A DNA stretch of 64,000 nucleotides from Hydrogenophilales bacterium 28-61-23 (lineage in GTDB: Bacteria > Pseudomonadota > Gammaproteobacteria > Burkholderiales > Thiobacillaceae). The DNA lies in NCBI GenBank assembly GCA_002281555.1, contig NCGJ01000004.1:214363-278362 (forward strand). Direction: 5' to 3'. The notes under the pieces were generated by a model. It had not been told where the DNA came from. It was given only the letters and a program-made list of their open reading frames with translations, and did not search any database. Position 1 is the first letter of the stretch. Every line of letters starts with the position of its first letter. This document shows positions 52,060 through 61,176 of this stretch, piece after piece. A program made the position numbers and the translations under genes.

Positions 52060-55000
52060 ATGCCCCGCCTGCCCGAATTCACCCTGTCCGACATCACCCG
52101 CTGGTTCGGCGAACATGAAATAGAAAAGGCGCAAGCCTATCTCGACGCCGTCAGCCATCTGGAAGTGCGGCCGCCGCGCGTCACCGCCAGCGTTCAGGGC
52201 GGCGGGCCGTTTCCGTATCGGGTCGCCATCGGCCTCGATCTCGACAAGCTGGGCAAACCGCGCGCCGTGGCCGGTTGCAGTTGCCCGGTCGGCTGGATGT
52301 GCAAGCACGCGGCGGCGGTGATGCTGCATCTGCTCAATCAGGGCAAAGCGCAGCCCAAGGTGCGCCCGGACGTGCTGGAGTGGCTGGATAACTTCCGCGA
52401 ATCGCTGCAAACGCCGGAAGCAAAAAAACCCGGCAAGAAGCCGGGCAAAAGCGGCGCCGCGCGCGAAGCCTTGTTCTATGTGCTGTATTCGGCCTGGGGC
52501 AATGGCCAGGACTGGTCGGTACGCTTCATCAAAGCGCGCCGCGACGAGCAGGGCATGGCCACCGGCACGCTGACCGAATGGAACAACGTCGAACGCGCGT
52601 TGATCCAGCCGCCACGCTTCGTCAGCGAGGAAGATCTGGTCATCCTGCGTCTGCTCTGGTCGCATCGCTCGAAGGCGCGCTACACGGTCGACTTTCCTTT
52701 GCGCGGTCGCGCCGGCGAGGAAACCCTGCAATACATGCTGGACAGCGGTCGCCTGCTTGCCGACCAAACCAGTTCCGCGCCGTTGCATGCCGGCCAGCCG
52801 CGCGCCGCACAGCTCGATTGGCGCTATGAACAGGACGGCAGCATGCGGCCGGAATTGAAGTCCGAGCCGGCCATCGACGCCACCTTACCGCTCGACGACC
52901 TCTGGTATCTGGATACGGAGCGGTGCGAAATCGGCCCCTTGCAACTCGATTTTCCCGCCAGCCAGATTGCGCGCCTGCTTGCCATGCCGGCGCTCAACCC
53001 GGCGGAGGTGCCGCTGGTCGCCAGCGCGCTGGCCGAACTGGCGCCGCAATTGCCCGCCCCCGCCGCCGCGCAATTGCGCATCATCGATGTCGCCCCGACA
53101 CCGATCCTGAGCATGGACACGCTGGATGTGCTCGATGTCGGCCGTTACCGCCGCTATGGCTACAACGAGCGCAAATTCGACTACCTGTTGCCGGCGTTTC
53201 AGTACGACGAAGTGCGCGTGGAAGCGCACGGCAAACAGGAATACGTCGCCACCGCCAGCGGCGAAACCGTGCATATCAAACGTCGCCTGGACGACGAAAA
53301 ACGTTGGCTGAAGGATCTCGAAAGCCACGGCATCGCGCATGTGCCGGCCAACACGCTGTACGCCAGCCGGCCGCGTCCGCCCCATCTTTACGGCCTGGAA
53401 AGCCCGGCGCACTGGCCGGAGTTCATGGCCGAACACCTGCCCGCGCTGCGCGATGCCGGCTGGCAGATCCAGGTCGCCGCCGCATTCCGGCATCTGGTGC
53501 TGGAAGCCGAGGACTGGGATGCCGAACTCAGCGAGGATGCCGGCGGCTGGTTCAACCTGAACATGGGCGTGATGGTGCAAGGCCAGCGCCTGCCGCTCGC
53601 CCCCCTGCTCCACGATCTGTTCCACAGCGATGCGCGCTGGCTCGATGCCGCCAAGGTCAAAGCCATGCCCGACCAAGCGGCGGTCATCCTGACCACGCCG
53701 TCCGGCTCGCGCCTGCGCGTGCCGGCCGGGCGCATCAAGCCGCTGGCGCTGACCTTGATCGACCTGTTCGACGCGCAGCCGAGCAGCGGCGAGCTGCGTT
53801 TGTCGAAACTGGATGCGCCGCGTCTGGCCGCGATGGCTGCGACGATGGCGGACATGCAGCGCTGGCAATTCAAGGGCGCCGACGCCGTCACGCAAATGGC
53901 GAAGCAACTGCAGCACAGCGACGGCATCCACCCGGCCGAACCGCCCGTCGGCCTGGCCCTGACCCTGCGCCCATACCAGCTCGAAGGCCTGGCCTGGCTG
54001 CAATACCTGCGCGAACACGATCTCGCCGGCATCCTCGCCGACGACATGGGCTTGGGCAAAACCGCGCAGACGCTGGCGCATCTGCTGCTGGAAAAAGAAG
54101 CCGGCCGGATGGATCGCCCGTGTCTGGTCATCCTGCCGACCTCGCTGATCTTCAACTGGAAGCGCGAAGCCGAACGCTTCGCGCCGTCTCTGCGCGTGCT
54201 CTCGCTGCACGGCAAGGAACGCGCCGAACGTTTCGACCAGATCGCCGAGCACGACGTCGTGATGACCACCTACCCGCTGCTCTGGCGCGACGAGGAAGTG
54301 CTCGCCGCACAGGAATACCACCTGCTCATTCTGGACGAGGCGCAAACCGTCAAGAACGCCGCCAGCCATGCCGCCCAGGTGGTGCGCAAACTGCGCGCCC
54401 GGCATCGTTTGTGCCTGACCGGCACGCCGCTGGAAAACCATCTCGGCGAACTCTGGGCGCAGTTCGATTTCCTGCTGCCCGGCTTCCTGGCCGACAGCAA
54501 ATCGTTCACCAAAACCTGGCGCACGCCGATCGAAAAACACGGCGACAGCGGCCGCCGCGACATCCTCGCCGCGCGCGTCCGGCCGTTCATCCTGCGCCGG
54601 CGCAAGGAAGACGTGGCGAAGGAACTGCCGGAAAAAACCATCATCGTGCGCACGGTGGAACTGGAAGGCTCGCAACGCGATTTGTACGAAACGGTGCGCA
54701 GCGCGATGGACGCGAAAGTGCGCGAAGCCATCGCCGACAAAGGCTTCGCGCGCAGCCACATCGTCATCCTCGACGCGCTGTTGAAGCTGCGTCAGGTCTG
54801 CTGCGACCCGCGCCTGGTCAAGCTGGAAAGCGCGCAAAAGGTGAAGGAACGCGCCAAGCTGGATCAACTGATGGACATGCTGCCGGAACTGGTCGACGAA
54901 GGCCGCCGTGTGCTGGTGTTCTCGCAATTCACCTCGATGCTCGCGCTGATCGAGCAGGAGCTGATCAAGCTGGGTCTGGGCTACGTCAAGCTCACCGGTG

Positions 55001-55386
55001 AAACGCAGGATCGCGAAGGCGTCATCGGCCGCTTCCAGGATGAGGGCGTGCCGATCTTCCTGATCAGCCTGAAAGCCGGCGGCGTCGGCCTCAACCTGAC
55101 TGCGGCCGATACCGTGATCCACTACGACCCGTGGTGGAACCCGGCGGTGGAAAACCAGGCCACCGACCGCGCCCACCGCATCGGCCAGAAAAACAAGGTG
55201 TTCGTCTACAAACTGGTCGTCGCCGGCAGCATCGAGGAAAAAATCCTCGTGCTGCAGGAAAAGAAAGCCGAGCTCGCCGCCGGCGTGCTCAGCGAGGACG
55301 CCGCAGCGATGAGTAAATTCGGCGAATCCGACCTGCGCGCGCTGCTGGCGCCGCTGCCGGTGGCGAAAGAAGGCGGGCACGGGTGA
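52060..55386 (+). CDS. SNF2-family helicase with SWIM zinc finger (1108 aa)
   Basis: Double-stranded-DNA translocase of the bacterial RapA/HepA-like SNF2 group. A SWIM zinc finger lies near the N-terminus (CSCPVGWMCKH, residues 73-83), followed by a long middle region of about 500 residues. The SNF2 motor is near residues 640-1090: RPYQLEGLAWL, Walker A DDMGLGKTAQ (Lys667), DEAQ (759-762), LTGTPLENHLGELWAQFDFL and the helicase C part with VFSQFTSM, LTGETQDRE, SLKAGGVGLNLTAADTVIHYDPWWNPA and QATDRAHRIGQ. All motor motifs are intact. The role may be transcription recycling, repair or defence; no partner nuclease or methylase is adjacent. Confidence 0.93.
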   Translation: MPRLPEFTLSDITRWFGEHEIEKAQAYLDAVSHLEVRPPRVTASVQGGGPFPYRVAIGLDLDKLGKPRAVAGCSCPVGWMCKHAAAVMLHLLNQGKAQPKVRPDVLEWLDNFRESLQTPEAKKPGKKPGKSGAAREALFYVLYSAWGNGQDWSVRFIKARRDEQGMATGTLTEWNNVERALIQPPRFVSEEDLVILRLLWSHRSKARYTVDFPLRGRAGEETLQYMLDSGRLLADQTSSAPLHAGQPRAAQLDWRYEQDGSMRPELKSEPAIDATLPLDDLWYLDTERCEIGPLQLDFPASQIARLLAMPALNPAEVPLVASALAELAPQLPAPAAAQLRIIDVAPTPILSMDTLDVLDVGRYRRYGYNERKFDYLLPAFQYDEVRVEAHGKQEYVATASGETVHIKRRLDDEKRWLKDLESHGIAHVPANTLYASRPRPPHLYGLESPAHWPEFMAEHLPALRDAGWQIQVAAAFRHLVLEAEDWDAELSEDAGGWFNLNMGVMVQGQRLPLAPLLHDLFHSDARWLDAAKVKAMPDQAAVILTTPSGSRLRVPAGRIKPLALTLIDLFDAQPSSGELRLSKLDAPRLAAMAATMADMQRWQFKGADAVTQMAKQLQHSDGIHPAEPPVGLALTLRPYQLEGLAWLQYLREHDLAGILADDMGLGKTAQTLAHLLLEKEAGRMDRPCLVILPTSLIFNWKREAERFAPSLRVLSLHGKERAERFDQIAEHDVVMTTYPLLWRDEEVLAAQEYHLLILDEAQTVKNAASHAAQVVRKLRARHRLCLTGTPLENHLGELWAQFDFLLPGFLADSKSFTKTWRTPIEKHGDSGRRDILAARVRPFILRRRKEDVAKELPEKTIIVRTVELEGSQRDLYETVRSAMDAKVREAIADKGFARSHIVILDALLKLRQVCCDPRLVKLESAQKVKERAKLDQLMDMLPELVDEGRRVLVFSQFTSMLALIEQELIKLGLGYVKLTGETQDREGVIGRFQDEGVPIFLISLKAGGVGLNLTAADTVIHYDPWWNPAVENQATDRAHRIGQKNKVFVYKLVVAGSIEEKILVLQEKKAELAAGVLSEDAAAMSKFGESDLRALLAPLPVAKEGGHG

Positions 55387-55401
55387 GTTTTGCGGCCGCT
55401 C

Positions 55402-55420
55402 GGCAAGGGATTGCCGCCCT
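55402..55420. repeat. Copy of the GGCGGCAAT dispersed repeat
   Basis: GGCAAGGGATTGCCGCCCT is the exact reverse complement of the core of the copy at 5618-5641. It lies 15 bases after the SNF2 helicase stop. A shorter partial copy (ATTGCCGCCCTAC) is at 44381-44393 after the rplI terminator. Confidence 0.7.
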
Positions 55421-55500
55421 GCTGGCCAACCTTGCCAACAACTGGCACGCAAACCATGCCGACTTGCTAACATCAAAGCTCCTCGCCTTTTGTGATCGCC

Positions 55501-56061
55501 ATGACTTACTCGTTGTTTCGTCTCCCTCTGCTGGCGCTTCTCGCGGGCCTTGCGCTGCCGATCCATGCCCAGCAGCAAAATGGCTATGGCGCGCAACCGT
55601 CAGTGCCCGTTGCGCCGAATGGCAAAGCCGCACCGTCAACCTGGGGTGGCAATGGCGCAACAAGTGTTTCACCGCCGCAAGTCGTGCTACCGAATGGCAC
55701 AGCCGCACCGGATGTCGCCCCGAAAAATATCGACCCCAGCGCCTCTGCTCCGCCCGCCCCGACCCTGTCCGATCTGGGCCGCTCGCTGCGCAATTACTTC
55801 ACCGAGGATGAACTCGGCCTGCTGTTTCAGTACATGCAAGAGTCGGTCATCGCCTCGTTCAAAGGCGAGGAAGTCAACTTGCCGCCGGATCTGTCGTTCA
55901 AGCTGGAAATTCTGCTGGTGCGACTTAAAAAGGAAAGCGGGCATTACATGGACAATCTGATCCAGCAGTTGGAACAGGATTTGAAACGCGGCCTGAAAGA
56001 AAAGCTGACGCCGCCGCCGATCAAGGAACAGCCCTACAACCCCTGGTTTCCAATGCAATAA
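55501..56061 (+). CDS. Secreted protein of unknown function (186 aa)
   Basis: Signal peptide MTYSLFRLPLLALLAGLALPIHA, then a low-complexity region with near-repeats (PNGKAAPS, PNGTAAPD) rich in Pro, Ala and Gly. A C-terminal helical domain follows (about residues 80-186: LSDLGRSLRNYFTEDELGLL, then FKLEILLVRLKKE and IQQLEQDLKRGL), ending PYNPWFPMQ. The helices are amphipathic and may oligomerise. I do not recognise a family. ATG 55501 is preferred over GTG 55492. It is followed two bases later by the methyltransferase ATG, so the two are co-transcribed. Confidence 0.75.
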   Translation: MTYSLFRLPLLALLAGLALPIHAQQQNGYGAQPSVPVAPNGKAAPSTWGGNGATSVSPPQVVLPNGTAAPDVAPKNIDPSASAPPAPTLSDLGRSLRNYFTEDELGLLFQYMQESVIASFKGEEVNLPPDLSFKLEILLVRLKKESGHYMDNLIQQLEQDLKRGLKEKLTPPPIKEQPYNPWFPMQ

Positions 56062-56063
56062 CC

Positions 56064-56648
56064 ATGAGCCATTGGGAAGAAAAATACCGCGCCAAAACCA
56101 TTCCGTGGGATCGCGGCGCGGCCAGCCCGGCCTTGCCAGGCTGGCTTGAACAGGGCGTTTTAGCCTCCGGACGGGATCCGCGTGTGCTGATCCCCGGCTG
56201 CGGGCGCGGCCATGAGGCGCTGGAACTGGCACGGCGCGGCTTTCAGGTCACCGCGCTGGATATCGCGCCGACCGCGCTGGAACATCTGGCGGCGGAACTT
56301 GACGCGGCCGGCGTCGACGCCGAGCGGGTTTGCGCCGATGCGCTGAGCTGGCAGCCGGCGCAGCCGTTCGACGCCATCTACGAACAAACCTGTTTGTGCG
56401 CGCTCGACCCAGCCCACTGGGCGGCGTACGAACGGCAATTGTTCGCCTGGCTGCGCCCCGGCGGCCAGTTGTTCGCGCTGTTCATGCAAACGGACCGCCC
56501 CGGCGGGCCGCCCTTCCACTGCGCGTTGTCGGAGATGCGCTCGCTCTTCGCCGACGAACACTGGCGGTGGCCTGAGACCGCGCCCGCCCGGGTCGCGCAT
56601 CCCAACGGTTGGTTCGAGTTTGCGACGGTGCTGACCCGCCTGGGCTGA
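56064..56648 (+). CDS. SAM-dependent methyltransferase, TPMT-like (194 aa)
   Basis: Thiopurine-methyltransferase-like class I methyltransferase. It has the N-terminal WEEKYRAKTIPWDRGAASPAL, the SAM loop RVLIPGCGRGHEALELARRG, the acidic end of the second strand in VTALDIAPTALE, and FDAIYEQTCLCALDPAHW, the family's typical motif IV. Substrate unknown; some bacterial members methylate selenium, tellurium or thiols. Length normal. Starts two bases after the secreted-protein stop. Confidence 0.87.
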   Translation: MSHWEEKYRAKTIPWDRGAASPALPGWLEQGVLASGRDPRVLIPGCGRGHEALELARRGFQVTALDIAPTALEHLAAELDAAGVDAERVCADALSWQPAQPFDAIYEQTCLCALDPAHWAAYERQLFAWLRPGGQLFALFMQTDRPGGPPFHCALSEMRSLFADEHWRWPETAPARVAHPNGWFEFATVLTRLG

Positions 56649-56659
56649 TTCCAGCAACC

Positions 56660-57610
56660 ATGAGTCCGGATTTCCTGCTCCAGCTCCTGCTCCAGGTCTG
56701 GCTGCCTATCGCCCTGCTGGTCGGGGCGGGCGGGCTCTGGGTGCGCTTTCGGCCCGACTTTCCGGCCGCCAATTTGCGCGTCAATCTGAACCGCATGGTG
56801 GTCGATGTGTTCGCGCCGCCATTGTTGTTCGCACTCTCGGCGCAGGCGGAAATCAGCCACCAGATGCTGACCGTGCCAATGCTCACCATCGCCGGCATCG
56901 CCATCGGTTTCGCGCTGCTCTACCCACTGCTCTGGCATACCCGCGTCGGGCGCGGCCTGGCACGCGAGACACGCGCCGCCATCCTGCTCGCCGGCATCTT
57001 CGGCAACGTGCTGTTCATGGGCTACCCGACGCTGACTTTTTTGTATGGCGACATCGGCGGCAGTTACGCCGCCTTCGCCGATGTGCTGGCTTCGACGCCG
57101 CTGGTGTGGACTTTCGGCGTCTGGATCGCGACCCGCCTGGGCCACGAAGGCGGCCAGGGCACCAGCCTGCTGCGCACGATGTTGTCGCTGCCACCGATCT
57201 GGGGTTTCGTGCTTGGCTTCGCGGTCAACCTCTCCGGCATCGATGTCGCGCCGCTGGTCAAGGCCGCCAAGTTCATCGGCCAGGCCACCATTCCGGTCAT
57301 GATGTTCACCCTGGGCCTGTCGATTCCCTGGGGCGCGTTGAAGCCGAGCCGCCCGGTGCTCGCCGCCGTGGCGGTGAAACTGGTGATTACGCCGCTGCTG
57401 GTGTTCGCCCTGGCCCGTTCCATGTTCGACGAACTGAAACCGCCGCAAACCGCCGCCATTCTGGAAGTCGCCATGCCCACCATGCTGATGGCCGCCAGCT
57501 TCGCCGACCGTTTCAAGCTCGACGTGCGCGCGGCGGCGCTGACCGCAAGCTGGACCAGCCTGACCTTTCTGGTCACGCTGCCACTCTGGATTGCGCTGCT
57601 GGGGCGCTAA
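56660..57610 (+). CDS. AEC (auxin efflux carrier) family transporter (316 aa)
   Basis: Ten hydrophobic helices of the AEC/BASS fold, in two inverted groups of five: for example LLQVWLPIALLVGAGGLWV, LLAGIFGNVLFMGYPTL, PIWGFVLGFAVNLSGI and IPVMMFTLGLSIPWGAL, with the final TASWTSLTFLVTLPLWIALL. The GN-x-x-FMGYP motif around helix four is typical. Such carriers export or import organic acids (malate, for example). Followed by two dehydrogenases handling hydroxy acids, so an organic-acid substrate is reasonable. Confidence 0.85.
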   Translation: MSPDFLLQLLLQVWLPIALLVGAGGLWVRFRPDFPAANLRVNLNRMVVDVFAPPLLFALSAQAEISHQMLTVPMLTIAGIAIGFALLYPLLWHTRVGRGLARETRAAILLAGIFGNVLFMGYPTLTFLYGDIGGSYAAFADVLASTPLVWTFGVWIATRLGHEGGQGTSLLRTMLSLPPIWGFVLGFAVNLSGIDVAPLVKAAKFIGQATIPVMMFTLGLSIPWGALKPSRPVLAAVAVKLVITPLLVFALARSMFDELKPPQTAAILEVAMPTMLMAASFADRFKLDVRAAALTASWTSLTFLVTLPLWIALLGR

Positions 57611-57650
57611 AGTCCGGCCAGCTCACCGCATCCAAAAACAGGAATTCATC

Positions 57651-58532
57651 ATGTCGGCTCTCGGATTCATCGGCCTCGGCGTCATGGGCCAGCCCATGGC
57701 GCTCAATCTGTGCAAAGCCGGACAACGGCTGAATGTTTTCGCGCGTAACCCGGCGCAAAGCGCGCCGTTGCGCGAAGCCGGCGCGGCCGTGCTCGACTCG
57801 CCGGTCGCCGTGGCGAAGGCGTCCGCTATCCTGTTCGTCAACGTCTCCGACGATGCCGCGCTGGAAGCCGTGCTGTTCGGGCCGGATGGAGCGGCAAATG
57901 GCCTGGCTGCCAGCGCGATCGTCGTCGATATGGGCACGACCTCGCCGACCTATACCCGCCACCTCGCCAGCCGACTCGGTGAACGCGGCATCGAACTTAT
58001 CGACGCGCCGGTTTCCGGCGGCGAGGCGGGCGCCATCGCCGGCACGCTGTCGATCATGGCGGGCGGGACGGAAGCGGCATTCCAGCGCGTGCTGCCGTTG
58101 TTCCAGGCCATCGGCGGCAACATCGTGCATGTCGGCGCAAGCGGCGCCGGCCAGATCGCCAAGGCGTGCAATCAGATCGTCGTCTCGGCCGCCTTGCTGG
58201 GCGTGGCCGAAGCGCTGACCTTCGCCGCGCGCCAGGGCGTCGATGCCGGCAAGGTGCGGCAGGCGCTGCTGGGCGGCTCGGCTTACAGCAAGATTCTGGA
58301 AATCCACGGCCAGCGCATGCTGGAACGTAATTTCAAGCCGGGCTTCAAAGCCAGACTGCACCAGAAAGACCTCGGCATCGTGTTGGCGGAGGCACAGCAG
58401 GCCGGCATGGCATTGCCAGCTACGGCATTGGCTGCGCAGTTGATGAATGCGCTGGTTGGCTCGGGCGGAGGTGAACAAGACTCCGCCGCGCTGGTCGAAA
58501 TGCTCGAACAACTCAACCGGATCACGCCATGA
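57651..58532 (+). CDS. 3-hydroxyisobutyrate-dehydrogenase family reductase, GarR-like (293 aa)
   Basis: Beta-hydroxyacid dehydrogenase. Rossmann motif FIGLGVMGQPMALNLCKAG at residues 6-24; substrate-binding DAPVSGGEAGAIAGTLSIMAGG near residue 122; catalytic lysine in GAGQIAKACNQI near residue 172; and a KDLGIVLAEA helix. Likely tartronate semialdehyde or a similar substrate with NAD(P)H; the next gene, a hydroxypyruvate-reductase-like enzyme overlapping by four bases, supports glycerate/glyoxylate metabolism. Confidence 0.87.
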   Translation: MSALGFIGLGVMGQPMALNLCKAGQRLNVFARNPAQSAPLREAGAAVLDSPVAVAKASAILFVNVSDDAALEAVLFGPDGAANGLAASAIVVDMGTTSPTYTRHLASRLGERGIELIDAPVSGGEAGAIAGTLSIMAGGTEAAFQRVLPLFQAIGGNIVHVGASGAGQIAKACNQIVVSAALLGVAEALTFAARQGVDAGKVRQALLGGSAYSKILEIHGQRMLERNFKPGFKARLHQKDLGIVLAEAQQAGMALPATALAAQLMNALVGSGGGEQDSAALVEMLEQLNRITP

Positions 58533-59497
58533 TTACCAAGGAATACATCGTCTTTCTCGACCGCGCGACACTGCTGGCCGAACTGCGACCGCCGTCTTTC
58601 GAGCATAGCTGGGTGGAGCACCCGGCCTGCCCGCCGGAAGATGCGGCCGATTTTCTCTGGCGCGCCAGCATCGCCATCACCAATAAGGCCCCGATCACCC
58701 GCGAATTGCTGGCGGCCTGCCCCAAGCTGCGCCTGATTGCGGTGGCGGCGACTGGCACCAATAACGTCGATCTGGACGCCTGCCGGGAACGCGGCGTCGC
58801 GGTCTGCAACATTCGCGCCTACGCTGAACACACGGTGCCGGAACACGTTTTCATGCTGTTGCTGGCGCTGCGCCGCAATCTGCTGGCCTGGCGCGATTCG
58901 TTGCGACAAGGCGCATGGCGGAAGGCCACTCAGTTTTGCCTGTTCGACCACGAAATCCATGATCTGCACGGCTCGACACTGGGCTTGATCGGTTACGGCA
59001 ATGTCGGCGCCGGTGTGGAACGCCTGGCGCATGCATTCGGCATGAACGTGCTGATAGCCGAACACAAGGGCGCCGCCGAGATTCGCCCCGGCCGCGTCGC
59101 GTTCGACGAAGTCCTCGCCCGCGCCGACCAGATCAGCCTGCATACGCCGTTGGTCGAAGAACCCCGCGAAGCCACGCGCAACCTGATCGGCGCGCGCGAA
59201 TTCGGCTTGATGAAACGCAACGCCGTTCTGATCAATACCGCGCGCGGCGGCTTGGTCGACGAAGCCGCGCTGGTCACGGCGCTGGCCACCCGGCGCATTG
59301 CCGGCGCCGGTTTCGATGTTTTGTCCGTTGAACCTCCCAGCGCGGGCAACCCGTTGCTGGAACTGAAACTGCCCAACTTTCTGCTCACCCCGCATGTCGC
59401 CTGGTCGAGCCGGGAAGCCATGCAAAGATTGGCCGATCAGTTGATGGACAACATCGAGGCATTCGTGCGCGGCGAACAACGCAATCGCGTGGTTTGA
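58529..59497 (+). CDS. D-2-hydroxyacid dehydrogenase, hydroxypyruvate-reductase-like (322 aa)
   Basis: NAD(P)H-dependent reductase of the HprA/GyaR type. Dinucleotide loop LGLIGYGNVGAGVERLAHAFG, the catalytic arginine in the LIAVAATGTNNVDLDAC/INTARGGLVDE regions, the acidic partner in FDVLSVEPP, and the His of LTPHVAWSS are all present. Expected to reduce hydroxypyruvate or glyoxylate to glycerate or glycolate. ATG overlaps the previous stop (ATGA), so it forms one unit with the GarR-like reductase and probably the AEC transporter. Confidence 0.88.
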   Translation: MITKEYIVFLDRATLLAELRPPSFEHSWVEHPACPPEDAADFLWRASIAITNKAPITRELLAACPKLRLIAVAATGTNNVDLDACRERGVAVCNIRAYAEHTVPEHVFMLLLALRRNLLAWRDSLRQGAWRKATQFCLFDHEIHDLHGSTLGLIGYGNVGAGVERLAHAFGMNVLIAEHKGAAEIRPGRVAFDEVLARADQISLHTPLVEEPREATRNLIGAREFGLMKRNAVLINTARGGLVDEAALVTALATRRIAGAGFDVLSVEPPSAGNPLLELKLPNFLLTPHVAWSSREAMQRLADQLMDNIEAFVRGEQRNRVV

Positions 59498-59520
59498 CCT
59501 GAACCCGACAGCGACAAACC

Positions 59521-59925
59521 ATGCGCACCCGCTTCATCATCCCACCCGACGAGGTCGAAATCAGCGCCATCCGGGCGCAAGGCGCGGGTGGGCAGAACGT
59601 CAACAAGGTGTCCAATGCCGTGCATCTGCGCTTCAACATCGCCAACTCGTCGTTGCCGGAAGCGATCCGCGAACGCCTGCTGAAACTGAATGACCAGCGC
59701 ATCAGCAAGGACGGCGTCGTCGTCATCAAGGCGCAAGCGTTTCGCAGCCTGGAAAAAAACCGGGCCGAGGCGCTGCGCCGCCTGGAAGATCTGGTCGCCA
59801 GCGCGGCCTTTGTGCCCAAACCACGCCGGCCGACCAAACCGAGCCGAGGCGCGGTTGCCCGACGGCTGGACAGCAAAACGCGGCATTCAACACTGAAGGC
59901 GGGACGCGGCAAAATCGGCGAGTAA
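59521..59925 (+). CDS. arfB: Alternative ribosome-rescue factor ArfB (134 aa)
   Basis: Small peptidyl-tRNA hydrolase rescuing ribosomes stalled without a stop codon. GGQ at residues 23-25 within RAQGAGGQNVNKVSNAVHLR, followed by the RF-1-type domain (FRSLEKNRAEALRRLEDLV). The lysine/arginine-rich tail (PKPRRPTKPSRGAVARRLDSK) enters the empty mRNA channel in known ArfB. Full length. Confidence 0.94.
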   Translation: MRTRFIIPPDEVEISAIRAQGAGGQNVNKVSNAVHLRFNIANSSLPEAIRERLLKLNDQRISKDGVVVIKAQAFRSLEKNRAEALRRLEDLVASAAFVPKPRRPTKPSRGAVARRLDSKTRHSTLKAGRGKIGE

Positions 59926-59960
59926 GCTTGCCGTTTCCCGGTTCAACCCGCCCCCTTCGC

Positions 59961-61172
59961 ATGCCCCTGCGCGCCCTTCTGCTCGACTTCAATTCCTACT
60001 TCGCCTCGGTTGAGCAACAACTGCGGCCGGAATTGCGCGGCCGGCCGGTCGGCGTCTTGCCGGTGATGGCGGAAACAACCTGCTGTATCGCGGCGAGTTA
60101 CCAGGCCAAACGGTTCGGCATCAAGACCGGCACGTCGGTCATGGAGGCGCGCGAACTTTGCCCGGAAGTGGTGTTCGTGGCAGCCAGGCCGGCGGTTTAT
60201 GTCGAGATGCACCACCGCCTGATGGATGTGGTGAACAGCGTCATCGCGATCACCGAAGTGCTCTCCATCGACGAAGTCGTGTGTGACCTGACCGGCAGTT
60301 GGCAGCGCGAAGAAGTGGCGGTGAAGCTGGCAAAAACGGCCAAGACAAAGATACTCGCCGAGGTTGGCGAGTGTTTGACCAGCTCGGTCGGCATCGGCCC
60401 GAACCGCTTCATCGCCAAAATGGCGTCCAACATGCAGAAGCCGGACGGGCTCACCGTGGTGCATGGCGAAGACCTGCCGCAAGCGCTGTACCGACTGAAA
60501 CTGGGCGACCTGCACGGCGTCGGCCGAGCCATGCTGGCCAGACTGGAAAACACCGGCATTCACAGCGTCGAAGCGCTTTGCCAGCTTGATCGCGCCAGTC
60601 TGCGCCGGGTCTGGGGTAGCGTCGAAGGTGAGCGCATGTACGACCGCCTGCGCGGCGAGGATGTATCGACGCCGCCATCCCGGCGCGGCAGCATCGGCCA
60701 TTCCCATGTGCTGCCGCCCAATCTGCGCACCGACCAGGGCGCTTACGCGGTGCTGTCCAAACTGACCCAGAAAGCGACCCGGCGCATGCGCGCGGAAGGT
60801 TTTCTGGCCAAGCGACTGGAGGTCTGGGTCGATTATCGGCAGCGCGCGCCCTGGGTTGCGGAAGGCCACATCAACGCGATGAGCGACACGCTGGGCTTTT
60901 TGCGCATGCTCGATACGCTCTGGGCGGAACGTCCGCGCGGACGCGAACCGATCAAGGTCGGCATGGTGCTGAAAGACCTGACCCGCGCGGATCAGGCTGC
61001 CCTGCCGCTATTCCCGACACCTTCCGCCGCGCCCGGGCTGGATGCGGTGCTGGACAAGCTGCACCGGCGTTTCGGCAACGACGCGGTCTATTTCGGCGGC
61101 GCTTTTCAGGCCATCGGCGCCGCGCCAGCGCGCATTTCATTCACGCATATCCCGGATATGAATCTGGAGTGA
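59961..61172 (+). CDS. Y-family DNA polymerase, DinB/UmuC-like (403 aa)
   Basis: Translesion polymerase. Palm motifs are LLLDFNSYFASVEQQ (first Asp), GIKTGTSVMEARELCPEVVF and VLSIDEVVCDL (Asp-Glu pair). DNA-binding hairpin regions and a GVGRAMLARLENTGIHS helix-hairpin-helix follow, then a little-finger domain near residues 245-360. A likely beta-clamp-binding peptide, QAALPLF, lies near residue 352. The N-terminal YFASVEQQLRPELRGRPVGV is more UmuC-like than classical DinB, so I do not give a gene symbol. ATG 59961 fits the family start; 59928 is a further in-frame option. Ends four bases before the convergent pabB stop. Confidence 0.88.
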   Translation: MPLRALLLDFNSYFASVEQQLRPELRGRPVGVLPVMAETTCCIAASYQAKRFGIKTGTSVMEARELCPEVVFVAARPAVYVEMHHRLMDVVNSVIAITEVLSIDEVVCDLTGSWQREEVAVKLAKTAKTKILAEVGECLTSSVGIGPNRFIAKMASNMQKPDGLTVVHGEDLPQALYRLKLGDLHGVGRAMLARLENTGIHSVEALCQLDRASLRRVWGSVEGERMYDRLRGEDVSTPPSRRGSIGHSHVLPPNLRTDQGAYAVLSKLTQKATRRMRAEGFLAKRLEVWVDYRQRAPWVAEGHINAMSDTLGFLRMLDTLWAERPRGREPIKVGMVLKDLTRADQAALPLFPTPSAAPGLDAVLDKLHRRFGNDAVYFGGAFQAIGAAPARISFTHIPDMNLE

Positions 61173-61176
61173 GTTT

